Source: Schistocephalus solidus (taxonomy: Eukaryota > Platyhelminthes > Cestoda > Diphyllobothriidea > Diphyllobothriidae). From it: a DNA stretch of 64,000 bases. Below the pieces are notes generated by a model, which was given only the letters and a program-made list of their open reading frames with translations, was not told the DNA's origin and did not search any database. This document shows positions 1 to 12,062 of this stretch, piece by piece. Position numbers and translations under genes: made by a program. The stretch is from assembly GCA_017591395.1 (NCBI GenBank), contig WEDG01003375.1, positions 45,752 through 109,751 of the forward strand, read 5' to 3'. Positions within the stretch are counted from its first letter, which is position 1, and every line of letters starts with the position of its first letter.

Positions 1-187
1 TACTACTTAACATACGCCAAAAGCATCTGCGGGGGTTAGTCATTAAGTTGAGACCTATCTATTGTACTTCGTCTGGAACGCAAAATGTTCCCTCTTTGTT
101 TGACATTTCCACAAAAAGGGCGTTAAATCGACAGTGAGAGATCTATATGCCCCTAATTATGATTCATCACGTTGTTCATTTCATCAG

Positions 188-267
188 CTAACAGGAAAGG
201 CTTACAATGAGGTAAAGTTGCGCCGCTGGTACCACGGACGGCCCTGGTATTTTTAACGTCAAACAAG
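188..267 (+). pseudogene. Neutral ceramidase exon-7-like pseudo-exon
   Basis: This stretch matches exon 7 of the ceramidase gene (36167-36254, minus strand), but lies on the opposite strand. The shared core codes AAGTTDGPG followed by a short tail that ends in KQ. The acceptor context (TTCATCAG ending at 187) and the donor (AAG then GTCAG from 268) are both kept, so this is a genomic copy and not a processed one. It is 80 bp against 88 bp in the intact exon. It lacks about 7 to 9 bases after the Gly-Lys codons, has an extra T near 201, and carries TAA where the intact exon has the Tyr codon of MGYS. No neighbouring ceramidase exons were seen on the plus strand nearby. Confidence 0.75.
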
Positions 268-1436
268 GTCAGTTTATATGGAGAATCTTAACGTATGCTT
301 TGGATGTTGGTTAATGGGATGTAAAGAGAAGATGTTCAATTTTTTTGCTGTTACGTGACTTTCAGCCAATCCTAATACTTGGCGATCAGCAGCAGGTAAA
401 GTGTTTTACCAACAAGAATTGGGCATTACGCCAAACTAAACGACTTTTCAGCATCAGAGCTGCATCTGGAGTAAATTATTCTGAACTAAGGTTTATCGGG
501 GCAAACCGAAAGTTGAAGTCCATCAGGCACATAGCGGGATAATTGCGTAATATTACTAAAACTGAAACGAGGCAGTCAGTACTATAAACTGGGTAACAGG
601 AGACACCATACTGGGCTTTTAGCATAGTACCTGTGCTGTCAGTATTATGCATCTTGTTACCGCAGTCTCAGTTACTACTGGAGTAGCAAAAAAATAAAGG
701 ATTCGAACACTAGATCAGTTAAGTGGTATTCGCTTATTTAATTTAACTCAGTTTGTCTGATCAATGATCGGTGTGGCAAGTCGTGCACCTTAGTACTGAC
801 ATCAAAGTGGATCAGATGTTCAGATGGCCCCGAGCTGGGGCAACGACTGCACAAACAGGCAGAAGATCATAACCTAGCACATGGGCGTTGCATTAATCAA
901 CCAATATGTAACTCCCCTCGCACTTGGCAGGCCCTGCGGATACATTTTACCCCAGGGAATCGCGAAGGTCAAAAAACGCAATGTGTGGACTTCAGTGGCA
1001 ACCAACGCTTCTGAAAATGGGGCCAATAGTCATACTATGTGGAGATTGGCATTGATCAGCTCAACTTTGTAGACTCCGTCCCTCACCTGAAACGACCTCC
1101 GTGGGGGCATGATGTCAGAGATTGCACGAGGTAACAACCCCTACCCCTAGCTGGTCACAGGAAATCAACTACGAGACAATGGATGCCAGCACGACTTCCG
1201 CTAGCAGACCCCTGCCTATGCTCACAAATATTAAGTCAAAAATTGTTGACCAGGCTGTTACGCCCTCCGCGGTATAAGACCTTTAGTAAACAGAATTTAT
1301 GGTGCTGATAGAGCTTACTGTCCTCCAGGGATACGGGTGGCCTTATGTTTGATTCCAGGGATGGTAATATTTACGTGCCCTAACCTTAACCCTTACTGGA
1401 AACTCCCAAGAATTTAGCACAAGGCCACCCGTAATA
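268..1436. other. Unassigned non-coding stretch
   Basis: No convincing coding exon was seen. Near its right end a 13-bp inverted repeat (1332-1344 and 1421-1433) encloses a short degenerate telomere-like patch (CCTAACCTTAACCC around 1379-1392). Short open frames here have no recognisable motif. Confidence 0.4.
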
Positions 1437-2706
1437 CAGTTCAGTTCAGTTCAGTTTTATTAAGGGAAATATAGGCGAAGCCTTTGAGCTCCCTATTGAT
1501 GTCAGTGACACTGTAAATTTAAAAAGGCTGACATATAATGGACGTTGGACAAAGGGTTATCTCCCGGACACACTGCAGGGCATCGGACAAACAATTATAA
1601 AATAATGTTACTCAAAAGTAGGGAGTAGTATGTTATATGACGCTAAAAACTTGTGGATGCGAATATGTTTCAGGAAATGTGTTAGGTTCGGATGTCGTGG
1701 TGGTACTTATGGCTGTACTGGTCAAACTTCCGCTTAAAAGTGTCAACGGATGGGGACATGATTATGTCGGCCAGCAGAGCATTCCAGGCCTTAATCACTC
1801 TGTTGGAGAAGAAGAACCTTCTTGTGTCGAGTCTTGCACCTGTCACTCGTAGTCTAATGGGATGTCCTCGCAAAGTAGTGGTAGTGGCCAGCTCAAAGAA
1901 GTCGCCAGATGCAAGGCAACAATCCTGAAGCCACAGCATTCGAAAGGCTTGTATTAAGTCGTCGCGTAGCTGTCTATAGTCCAGAGGAAACAGATCAAGA
2001 TTAGACAATCGTGTCTCGTAAGGCAGGCAGCTTTGACCTTGAACAAGCTTGGTTGCACGTCTTTGGACCTTCTCAAGGGTGTTGTGGTCTTTGAAAGACC
2101 ACGGTCTCCAGGCTTGTATGGCAAATTCCAATTGTGGTCACACGAACATCCCGAAGACCTTATTAAAGCACTCTTTGTCGAACTTTGCAAACGCTCGCTT
2201 AATTAGATACAAGCTTGATATGGCAGATTTTGCTACTTTTGAGCAATGGAACGATGGCTTCAGTGTGGGCGTGATCCATACTCCTAGATCTTTCTGAGCC
2301 TCTACCTCTGGTAGCGGTTTGTCGTCCAGATAGTAAATTCTCTGGTGCCCGGAGCTGGTTCTGCCGAATCGCAGAATATTGCACTTGGTAGCATTGAATG
2401 GGAGGAGCCAGTTGTGCGACCATTCCTCGAGTCGATGCAAGTTCACCTGTAGATTTTCTTCATCAGCTGCGTTGTGGATGACCTTCCAAAGCTTTATATC
2501 GTCAGCAAACATGGCGGTGTCACAGTCCAAGCCACTTACGCAATCATCAATGTATATAAGGAAGAGGATAGGGCCCAGGACGGAGCCCTAAGGAACCCCA
2601 GTTTCAACCGCCACCTCCGCCGATTGTTGATCGCCAAGACGGACAATCTGAGATCGCCCAATTAAGAAGTTGTCGATCCACTTCAAAAGCTTGCCCCTTA
2701 CCCCTT
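1437..2706 (-). mobile_element. CR1-like LINE, copy A, 5'-truncated
   Basis: Reading leftwards, this is the 3' part of the LINE family that is nearly complete at 8.6-12.06 kb. It contains the end of the reverse transcriptase palm (FADDIKLW, about 2500), the thumb and C-terminal region ([28 protein letters not shown]) and the 3' end. The 3' terminus is a run of CAGTT pentamers at 1437-1457, just after the TTTTATTAAGGGAAATAT sequence common to all copies. The 5' truncation is near 2706; the sequence beyond it (2710-2790) is not LINE. Internal frameshifts show that it is dead. Confidence 0.88.
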
Positions 2707-2789
2707 GCCCCTTACGGCGGTTCCTATTCCCTTGTCTTGCCTTCCTGGCCTTTATCTCGTGAACACTGGCAAGTCTGCGATAGGCCATG

Positions 2790-4260
2790 AAGAAAGAGAA
2801 ATTTGGAATGGTTCAGCAAAGGTACTGCACTTTTATTTATCCCAGCTCCAATATTTCATATAACTAACCCGTTTTCAAAATTTCAGGGTAATCTTGTTAT
2901 TTTGGTCTGTTAAAACACTTTTTTTCTTTTTCTTGGCTTGACAATGGAGAACAGTGTATATAAATTAGCATATGCAGGAGTGCTGCTGATTATTCACGCA
3001 GCGCAGTGACATCGCTGTCCTCCTTACTCTATTCAATCACTACGTGGCCTCTTGTTATCACCAAAAAGACAAAATCTCGTTAAGTCACGTCAGCCTAGCC
3101 AGTGACGCGTGTGGAAGAGGATTGTTTATGCTTTTGTCTTCACTGATTTTTTTGGTTAGAGTATAAGTTGTGTTAATTTGCTGAGGAGGAGCGGTACGGT
3201 TAGGTTTAGATCTGACTAACAGATAGGGCCGTGGTTAAGTTTGCAGCAAGGGTTGATTCGGGTTAGAGTTATACTTAAGTCTAAAGCCCAACAATAACAC
3301 AAATATTAGCCATCAACCTAGTAGGACTCCAAAAACTAATCTAAAATATCGCCGACCCTAACTCTAGCCGTAACCTGAAACGTGTTCGTTAGGTTAACTT
3401 GAACAGTAACGCTCTCAGTCAGTCAGAAAAAAAAAACTATTTAAATGAACTAAGTAGACACTATATGATCGTATAAATTAGTTCATGAAGGTGCGAGAGA
3501 TCATAACATCAGGGTTTGCTGGCGCGTGCTTTGGATCAGATTTCCTAGGGTCAAATGAATGAGACAATAGGAGCTAATCACTTAAGCGATCACTGGAACA
3601 CTGAAAGAATTCTTCTGGGATTTCGGACCCGAGACTATGATAGAAAAATAGTAGATTAGCAGTTCTGTGCTCTGATAATGCAACGCGCTTCGCACGGCTC
3701 GCAGTTAGTAAGAACCCTTAACAAGGGAGGTAGCAACATATGAGCGGCTATGGTTTCCGTACAAACATGCTCGTGAGGGAACGACAAAGAAGGGATAACA
3801 TCACGAAATTCCAGTAAATAACGCTTCCGGTAATAATGTAGTCCGTTTTTGCAAACGAATGGCGAGGGTATTCATTACCGACTGCCATTCAGGAAGTAAG
3901 GAGTTGTCCCCGAAATGGAAGGGACACAGTACGCAGCACTACTGAGTGAACATGCCACTTATTCTCCACCAAACCAGCTTCACGATAAAAAAAAACAAGG
4001 CAAAAGCATAAAGAGCATAAAGTTGAAACAGAAGCTCACGAATGTGAAATTCGAATCTACGACAAATTAAAGTGTGGTGCACAATCTAAGATTAACGGGC
4101 CAAAAAACCAAATGTAGCATGATGGGTGTAAAACCCTTTAACTTAATCGCCGCGTTTGAGTAACCGTCAAGGGCAATGCCATGTGACAAAATGGCACTGC
4201 TCCATCGATGAAAAGCGCGCCTGTCATAGGTCACCTGCAGCAACCGAAGCACTAAGGAAA
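2790..4260. other. Unassigned stretch with telomere-like traces
   Basis: No coding exon could be supported. Degenerate TTAGGG-related strings occur around 3200-3270 (GGTTAGGTTTAG, GGGTTAGAG) and in reverse orientation near 3355-3375 (CCCTAACTCTAG). The rest looks like ordinary AT-rich non-coding DNA. Confidence 0.35.
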
Positions 4261-4269
4261 CAAAAAATG

Positions 4270-4870
4270 GGCAGTGCTGCTTACTGCGAAAGCCAGAGCA
4301 GCTATCCTAATGAATCGTGTCAACCGCAGCGAGAAGGCACAAACCCCACAGACGTACATCTCTGTCGCTGACCAAAACCCTGATCAACCAACCAGATTTT
4401 TAAACCAACTCATGTGCAAAAACGTAATCTCCCTAAGCAAATGGCGACTACCGAAACCAATTGACACAGCATCGAGTGCGTTCTATGAATTACACAAAAG
4501 TCTGACGTTCCACTTCGGTCAACCGTTGCTTTGAAGACAGCCCCACTTACATCGACGTCCATTAACTCGGTCTCCCAAGTTCTCGTCGAAATCCGATGGA
4601 GAAGCTTCCCACTTGGCCGAATGATGCTGTCCTTCGACGTGATCTCACTTTTCATCCCCAGCCCAGTACGCGATGTTCTACGCATGCGGCCCGAAAAGAA
4701 TTGTGATGAAACGCGAGGACCTCTATAAAATTGAGAATCTGTTGAAACTCTTTGTCTTCTGCCAGGATAATTTTTTCATTTCCAGGGATAAAGTACCCGA
4801 GCAGATCAAGAGAATGTTGATGGACTCTTCAATCTGGAAAATTTAACTTTGAAACACCTACAATATGTGC
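4270..4870 (+). mobile_element. Penelope-like element remnant (reverse transcriptase part)
   Basis: Broken frames resemble the middle of a Penelope-like reverse transcriptase. Near 4620 the frame reads MLSFDVISLF, the usual motif A context of this family (SFDVVSLFT). A downstream piece (ENLLKLFVFCQDNFF, about 4728-4775) resembles the LLxFCL...Y/NFF segment before motif B. Stops and frameshifts interrupt it throughout, and no motif C or GIY-YIG domain was seen. The upstream part (4274-4534) is assigned only by proximity. Confidence 0.45.
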
Positions 4871-6480
4871 TTTGGAGCCGATAAGATGACAAAACCTTCA
4901 TTGTAATTGAGCGATACAGGCTAACAGGAACTGCTTAACAACATCTTCCGTGACATTTAATTCACAGGAGAGAAAACGAAGGCCGGACAATAGACAACTT
5001 TGGAGAGTTCTTCATGCACAGACCCTTTGCAGTTGAGCCACCAGTTTTCTGCTCTCCATTCGCATGTTCATTTTATTATATGTACATCAGTTGGCCTATT
5101 TCACCCATGATATACCGATTTTAACCCTTGTTTATTCCAACTATAATAATGAGGTCACCAGCGCACGGCGGTAGCACCGTTTTTAAGGAAGTCCAATGTG
5201 ATATGCATTTTGCGACTTATTCAAGAACGTTTCTTCAAGATGTTGACAGTCACAGTCTTCGGCCAGTGTTGTGTGGTTTGCATGCCAAATCTTATTCACG
5301 ATGAATGGAGGACTTTAGATGAACATTTTAGAATTATATTTTCAAAATAAACCGTGCCTCTCTCTCTCTCTCCTAAAGGCGAACTTTATAACGAAAGGTG
5401 ATTTACGTAACAGTGAGCCACAAATGAGACTCACCACATCTCTCTTCACCTCCGGCGGCCATCAAAACACGACGCATTCCCCCTGCCTCCCTCGCAAGGC
5501 CGTTTGCTTACCTCTATGTCTGCGTCCTTAAACAACAGTGTAACAATCCCATCTCTCACTTTTAATTTCGTCTGACGACGGGTTTGTAGAGCCAGCTGGA
5601 AAATCTATGAGGAAAACTCTTTTCCGACGACCTACGTCCTTTCAGAACGCAGATTCCCTACCATCAAAACGACCAGCCAGTGGTCAACAAAGGGAGCTCT
5701 GTTGGGGACGTCTTTTAAAGGTAAAAATTACAGAGACCCGAGGGAACCAATACAGTAACTCTGGCGTCTACGGGACCAATAAGCAAGGAATAGCCGCCAA
5801 AACAACTTTATCAGCTGTTGTCTCCGAGGGAGATACAGAAGGGTGTCATCAACACTTAGGTGAGGAATAAATCATAAGCAAACGAACACATCAACGTAGG
5901 ATTTGGCGTGGATGTTGCTCCCTCATTCGTCAGTTACCGTGGTTGTCCGAGTCATGTAGATGAAGCACAAGCCAGACGTCTGGTGTAGTTTGCCAGATTA
6001 CATTTCGCCGCTGTTCATCTCATAATACAAGCCCAGATCGCACGAACATACGAGCACAAGCCGGCCGTTCGGAGGGGATGACTCTCAGGTTGATATTCGC
6101 ACCCCAGAGGAGGACCAAGAAGTCGACATTGTGGGCCAACAGTGAGACAAGATGAGAGCTGCTGGAGGCTTGTGACTCTTTCGGAACCCGATGTGCTGAC
6201 CCCTACTATAATGCCTTCCGCCCACGCGACCAGTCGGCGCAGGCTAGCCAAGGGCACACACGACCGGTCAGGCAGCAGGATTACAGCCCCAGTCGAGAAT
6301 GCGAGGCTTCCCTCCTCCCGCGCTTGCAGACTACAAAAACTGATCGCGCTTTGATTTTCTTTCGGGGCCTCTGCGGATGGGTTCCTCTGTGGGCTGAGAG
6401 AGCTTATATGACTAAAATGTAGGGATTATTTACATGGCGCCTGCCGCAGGACATGGCAACAGGGCGAAATTCAGGGGAAA
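4871..6480. other. Unassigned stretch
   Basis: I see no supported gene here. Several short open frames of 60 to 90 codons occur on both strands without family motifs or convincing splice sites. The DNA becomes more GC-rich towards 6000-6360. Confidence 0.35.
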
Positions 6481-6484
6481 TTAG

Positions 6485-6556
6485 TGTTAAGGTTAGCTTA
6501 GAGTTAATGGTACGGTTGGGGTTATGGTTAGGGTTAGGATTAGGTTGAAGGGTTGC
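6485..6556 (+). repeat. Degenerate TTAGGG-like patch
   Basis: The sequence is dominated by variants of GGTTA and GGGTTA, for example GGTTATGGTTAGGGTTAGG near 6520. It is too degenerate to be a functional telomere array. A similar run occurs at 27740-27925, and in both cases a GGGAT(A)TTTAC-type motif is close by (6423-6434, 27926-27935), suggesting a shared repeat. Confidence 0.5.
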
Positions 6557-6574
6557 AACATTTGAACGTCAACA

Positions 6575-6800
6575 ACGTCGACCGTGTGCGGTACACCAGA
6601 GTGGGCGCAGGGACGGGGACTTGCACGTGAATTAGTTTATAGTGATACTATACTAATTCAGCATCTTCCAAACACTTTTATCCTCGCCCACGTGGCTCCG
6701 GTGTCATATAGACGCAAGATGACTGGAGTCAGGAGAGGAAACGGGTGGCTGGCCCAGCGTAAAAATGCACCTAGTCGTACCACCACACCCTCCATGTGAG
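6575..6800 (+). repeat. Dispersed repeat R1, diverged copy
   Basis: It matches the beginning of the R1 repeat best seen at 7355-7995 and 45175-45955. The order of blocks is the same: a GTGCAGGGACGGTGACTTG-like block, GTGAATTAGTTT, GTGATA, then GGTGTCA and CAAGA. It is more diverged than the other copies and stops before the GGAGTGGGAGTGCC block. Confidence 0.5.
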
Positions 6801-7354
6801 GCAATTGTTAAGGGTGCACATCCCCAATGGCGCCTGTTGGCCCTATCGTGTTGGCCCAAAGCACCTACAATGTGACCCATTTAGGGGCTTGAGTGCCCTC
6901 ATAACAGGTACTACTGTGGCCGACCGCAAACATTGCTAGGTCCGGCGTCCTTGTTCAAGGCTAATTTCCTCAAGGTCATGCAACTTCGCCGTCAGCGCTT
7001 TCCGGCTCACTGCCCTGCGGGCACTTGACCGACCTCCACTCGCACACGCACGTGAGTCCTGCTTGTCGTGGATGCCCAAGTGCCACTGGAACACGCCTTC
7101 CCTCGGTCGACGCAGCATGGGCCACTAGACAGGTCACCACTCGAGTAATGTGGTACGCACGCACTATTGAACAACACATGACTAGCTCCATAGGCCTATT
7201 TAACCAGCTGCCACCACTTTCTCCGGTGGCCACTGCTGCCTGAGACAGCAACTCGGGGTTCTGTGAACAGTAAATCCCTCATTCCGATACCTTCTGAATT
7301 TTACTTACGACGGGGATTCGGCCTGATGATTTTAGTGCTCTAAGCACACACGAG

Positions 7355-7995
7355 AGTTCGACCGTCGATTTCGACGATGTCCACCGTATGCTCCACACCA
7401 GGTGGTGCAGGGACGGTGACTTGCGCGTGAATTCGTTTTAAGTGATAGTAGCCTTGCGTTGCATCTACCGCACTCTGTCCTCCTCCCCCACCTGAACCAG
7501 GTGTCATGATAGCGTCAAGAAGACCGGAGGCGGGAGAGGACGCAGGTGGCTGGTGCGGCCGGAGCCGCCCCTGGGTGTACCACCACACCTGGCTCGGATC
7601 CCACGGAGTGGGAGTGCCATAAAGGCCACATTAAGAAGGACCAATTGCAGCCTGACTCTCAGTCCGCCAGTTAACCACTCCACACAAAACACACATTAGG
7701 CTGATCACGCGGTCCGAGTTATCCCGTCAGTTGGCAACCTTCCAAGCCACGGCTTTTTAGCGCACCGTGATAGTTTCAAGCGCGTCAGATTGGTTATAGT
7801 GAGGAAAATGCGCTGAGCTCTCGACCTCACTCTCTCTCCCACCCCCACAATCAGACCACTGTCCGAGCCGGTCAGTTGCCTGATGCGGGAGTGGACGCAT
7901 TGGCTGACAGATCGGCGTACCCGTCTTCGCGCGCCCCAGCACGACCTGGCCCCCATAACGCACACACCAGGATTTACTAACTCACACACACACAC
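7355..7995 (+). repeat. Dispersed repeat R1, long copy
   Basis: This copy aligns block by block with 45175-45810. Shared landmarks are the start (GACGATGTCCACCG), GCAGGGACGGTGACTTGCG, CACCACACCTGGCTCGGATC, GTGGGAGTGCCATAAAG, CAGTTGGCAACCTTCCAAGC and CACGACCTGGCCCCCATAAC. It ends in a (CA)n run at about 7984-7996. The frames inside it show no protein motif. It may be a SINE-like or other non-autonomous repeat; no clear Pol III boxes or terminal repeats were found. Confidence 0.8.
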
Positions 7996-7999
7996 ACTT

Positions 8000-8560
8000 C
8001 TCAGACGCTACAGTACCCAATTTTTCATTCTTAAAATGTAATCAGTCACAACGCTCGCTAATCTATTACACAGTTACCTGAGATGCCTTAAAAAAACCGA
8101 TCGATAATCTACATGCTCAAATAGGGTGGAAAATGATTTCTACGTCCCCCTATTCGCCTTGAAATTTGAAAGATATTCACCTGACCCAATTTAAAAAGAC
8201 TCTACAGCTGCGATGTTGTGCCAACACCCCCAAAAGTAAGTTCAAGGCTTGTGTACACTCAGGCACTAACCACCTGAGCTACGAAGCCCCGACCGGGAGC
8301 CCCGAGTTTTATCACATTTGGGTCAAGATAGCTGCCCAACCTACCGTAACGTATGGAATCCACCGATTCTGATACCGTGAGCTGGCTTCCCAAGCAGTAT
8401 TTCCCAAGCAATCAGTCTAGAATCCATTAGATGACTACCATGCTCACGTACTTAATAGGTATTTTGGCAAAGTTACATAATTCATTTAACACGCAATTGC
8501 ACAAAATGAGTTGACAGTAACCAATTGATTATCTGCTTTCCAAATAGGCTGGAAAACGAC
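8000..8560. other. Unassigned stretch between R1 and the CR1-like LINE
   Basis: No gene seen. Two related strings, around 8102-8140 and 8527-8561, share AAATAGG.TGGAAAA and look like a diverged direct repeat. They might mark flanks of an old insertion. Confidence 0.3.
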
Positions 8561-8639
8561 CAGAGTTGTCAAGTTAGATTCAAATCGGATTTACAAGCAA
8601 AACTCTGCTTGCTCATTGGAAAACAAACTTCAGAGAGAC

Positions 8640-11600
8640 CTTCTAATCGAGCGAACAGCAGGGGGAGTCCCCGGTCACAGAGGTATTTTTTTTCAAAAGG
8701 ACTACTCCGTACAAGAGAGAATGAAATGGAGAGCGCTAAAGCGGAATTGGAGAACTTGAAAGAACAGGGAGAGAAGGGACTTGTAATAAGAAACGGAGTG
8801 ATTGTTCGAATACAAAAACCCCTTCTGTGGAGGACGCCCATCATTCTGACAAAAGTCTCACGGTCGAGCAACTAATCCAATGCAACAATCTACACAAAAT
8901 CCAGTTCTACTGCGGAAATATGCAAAGTCTCTTGAATATGGACTCATCCTGTGCGAATGTCGGTCCAGCTGCCTCAATTAAAGAAGGCAGCGACCTAGCC
9001 GGCTTAAAACACACAAATAAACTAAAATGTTTATATACCAATGCCCAAAGCCTACTTGCTAAATTAGACGAGCTTAAGATATACGTGTGCCAAACTTCAC
9101 CAGATATCATCTCCATAACTGAAACGTGGCTTACCGCGAAGGTGGACGATCGTGAAGTTGCCATTCCCGGTTTTCAGTTATTCAGAAAGGATAGAACAGG
9201 ACGTCATGGTGGGGGTGTGCTGACTTATGTCAGATATGGCCTGCTCTGCGTCAGAAAAAAGGAAAAGCTCGCGTGCGAAACTGAAGCCATCTGGCTCACC
9301 ATCAGAACGCCGGGGTCTCAAGCACTTGAGATCCTAACGGTCTACCGACCACCAAGAAACGATCCGCAGTCAGACAGTAGACTGATAGATGATTTAGAAT
9401 CGTTTGCTAGTCGATCCGAAGTAATGATTATGGGCGACTTTAACGCTCCGAATATCGATTGGAATCTGAGCTCGGCACCAGGCTCGGAATTAAACTTCGA
9501 TCGCCACCTCCTAGAAGCTATACACAAACGCTTCCTAACTCTACACGTCCTGTCTACGACCAGAATACGCGAGGGGCAACAAGCTAATTGTTTGGACCTT
9601 GTATTGACAAAGGCACCTGACCGCGTAGATGTTGTGAACTGTCTATCCCCGCTGGACAAAAGTGATCACGTAGTCCTACAATGGGAATATTCACTCTTCT
9701 CTGTCCCCGATCGAAGCATCACAGTCAAACGCAACCTATGGCGTGGAGACTTTACCCAAATGAAAATTGATGTGCGCCATTTAGATTGGAATAAAACATT
9801 CACCGGGTGTATTCTCGAGGATTGGTTGCAATTTAAGGCCGTATTACAAGGACTTATCACCAACTACTGTCCTAATTCGAAAAAGATCACCAACAGGCCC
9901 CAGTGGCTAACGAACACACTGAAGAGTGAAGTAAACCGCAAGCGAAAGCTATGGCAAACTTATCTCAGGGAAAAAGACCGCCGAATCGCTGACGAAGTAC
10001 AAGACGCAGAGGAACAGATTAAAAGGCCTGGTTTATAAAGCCCGCCAAAGTTTTGAGAGTAACTTGATAAACCGTGCAGCAGAAAACCCGAAGCTCTTCT
10101 ACAACTACATTGGGCAGTGCACTCGAAATAAAGACCCCATCCCTTTGTTAAAAAAACGGATGAAGGCGTCGAACTTTGCAAGGACGAAGAAAAGGCTGAG
10201 CATCTATATGAGTTCTTTCAGTCGGTTTTTACGAGAGAAGCCAATCTAACCGCTGATAACTATAGTGCGGAAGAGGTCCCGACAATTGACTCAGTGGTCA
10301 TAACAGAACCTATTGTTCTGCAGGAACTACTGAAGCTGGACGAAACCAAATCGCCAGGTCTTGATGTAATACCGGCAAAGTTGTTGAAGGAGTTGGCCGT
10401 AGAGTTGGCAGAACCCTTGTGTCTACTCTTCCAAGCCTCCCTCGCTGCAGGCAAATTGCCACCCGATTGGAAGACCGCGTGGATTTCCTCAGTACATAAA
10501 AGTGGCAGCCGGGCTTCCGCAAATAACTACAGGCCGGTAAGTCTCACCTCCATATGTTGCAAGATTATGGAGCGAATCATCAAACGTGAACTGATGCAGT
10601 TTCTGGAGCGGCATCATCTTCTCTCTGAAGCGCAGCACGGATTCCGCAGAGGAAGGTCCTGTTTAACTAATTTGCTCTGCTGTCTGGAACGATGGACCCG
10701 AGCGGTCGATGAAGGAAATGTAGTGCACGCAGTGTACATAGACTTCAAGAAGGCCTTTGATAGCGTGCCTCACCAACGTCTCCTATACAAACTCAACCGT
10801 ATTGGGGTAAGGGGCAAGCTTTTGAAGTGGATCGAAAACTTCTTGATTGGGCGATCTCAGATTGTCCGTCTTGGCGATCAACAATCGGCGGAGGTTGAGA
10901 GTGGGGTTCCTCAGGGCTCCGTCCTGGGCCCTATCCTCTTCCTTATATACATTGATGATTGCGTAAGTGGCTTGGACTGTGACACCGCTATGTTTTCTGA
11001 CGATATAAAGCTTTTGGAAGGTCATCCACAACGCAGCTGATGAAGAAAAATCTACAGGCGAACTTGCATCGACTCGAGGAATGGTCGCACAACTGGCTCC
11101 TCCCATTCAATGCTACCAAGTGCAATATTCTGCGATTCGGCAGAACCAGCTCCGGGCACCAGAGAATTTACTATCTGGACGACAAACCGCTACCAGAGGT
11201 AGAGGCTCAGAAAGATCTAGGAGTATGGATCACGCCCACACTGAAGCCATCGTTCCATTGCTCAAAAAGTAGCAAAAATCTGCCATGTCAAGCTTGTATC
11301 TAATTAAGCGAGCGTTTGCAAAAGTTCGACAAAGAGTGCTTTAATAAGGTCTTCGGGATGTTCGTGCGACCACAATTGAATTTGCCATACAAGCCTGGAG
11401 ACCGTGGTCTTTCAAAGACCACAACACCCTTGAGAAGGTCCAAAGACGTGCAACCAAGCTTGTTCAAGGTCAAAGCTGCCTGCCTTACGAGACACGATTG
11501 TCTAATCTTGATCTGTTTCCTCTGGACTATAGACAGCTACGCGGCGACTTAATACAAGCCTTTCGAATGCTGCGGCTTCAGGATTGTTGCCTTGTATCTG

Positions 11601-12062
11601 GCGACTTCTTTGAGCTGGCCACTACCACTACTTTGCGAGGACATCCCATTAAACTACGAGTGACAGGTGCAAGACTCGACACAAGAAGGTTCTTCTTCTC
11701 CAACCGAGTGATTAAGGCCTGGAGTGCTCTGCCGGCCGACATTATCATGTCCCCATCCGTTGACACTGTTAAGCGGAAGTTTGACCAGTACAGCCATAAG
11801 TACCACCACGACATCCGAACCTAACACATTTCCTGAAACATATTCCCACCCACAAATTTCGTTTCATATAACATACTACTCCCTATTTTTGAGTAACATT
11901 ATTTATAATTGTTTGTCCGATGCCCTGCAGTGTCCGGGAGATAACCCTTTGTCCAACGTCCATTATATGTCAGTCTTTTTTAATTTACAGTGTCACTGAC
12001 ATCAATAGGGAGCTCAAAGGCTTCGCCTATATTTCCCTTAATAAAACTGAACTGAACTGAAC
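8640..12062 (+). mobile_element. CR1-like LINE, copy B, nearly complete
   Basis: This is the longest copy of the family. It has a short piece resembling the end of a first ORF (about 8700-8840, ending in IQKPLLWRTPII), then the ORF2 endonuclease and reverse transcriptase, and a 3' end of AATAAAACTGAACTGAACTG (pentamer repeats to 12062). It belongs with the apurinic-endonuclease non-LTR elements; CR1 clade is the best fit from the endonuclease opening (YTNAQSLLAKLDEL) and the tandem 3' pentamers. It lies beyond the last ceramidase exon found, so it may sit in the next intron. The 5' limit is uncertain. Confidence 0.88.
8827..11824 (+). pseudogene. CR1-like ORF2: endonuclease, reverse transcriptase, C-terminal region
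   Basis: The endonuclease spans about 9020-9680, with the catalytic-type motifs ITETWL, GGVLTYV, MGDFNAPNIDW and SDHV. The reverse transcriptase spans about 10300-11030, with the fingers (SPGLDVIPAKLLKEL; NNYRPVSLTSICCKIMERII), the HGFRRGRSC motif, motif A (AVYIDFKKAFDSVPH), motif B (GVPQGSVLGPILF) and the LIYIDD and FSDDIKL pair. The frame breaks at about 10030 (extra C), 10150 (A run), 11010 (extra T), 11270 and 11310. Copies A and C keep FADD where this one has FSDD. The enzyme would copy element RNA at a nicked target; this copy cannot make it intact. Confidence 0.88.

Noticed and set aside
1692..1928. 78-codon frames antisense to the CR1-like C-terminal region (also at 11578-11814 and 22906-23142)
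   Set aside because: They are shadows of the LINE coding strand, repeated only because the LINE is repeated.
6485..6556. Proximity to a telomere
   Set aside because: The TTAGGG-like units are degenerate and scattered through the window and not a terminal array.
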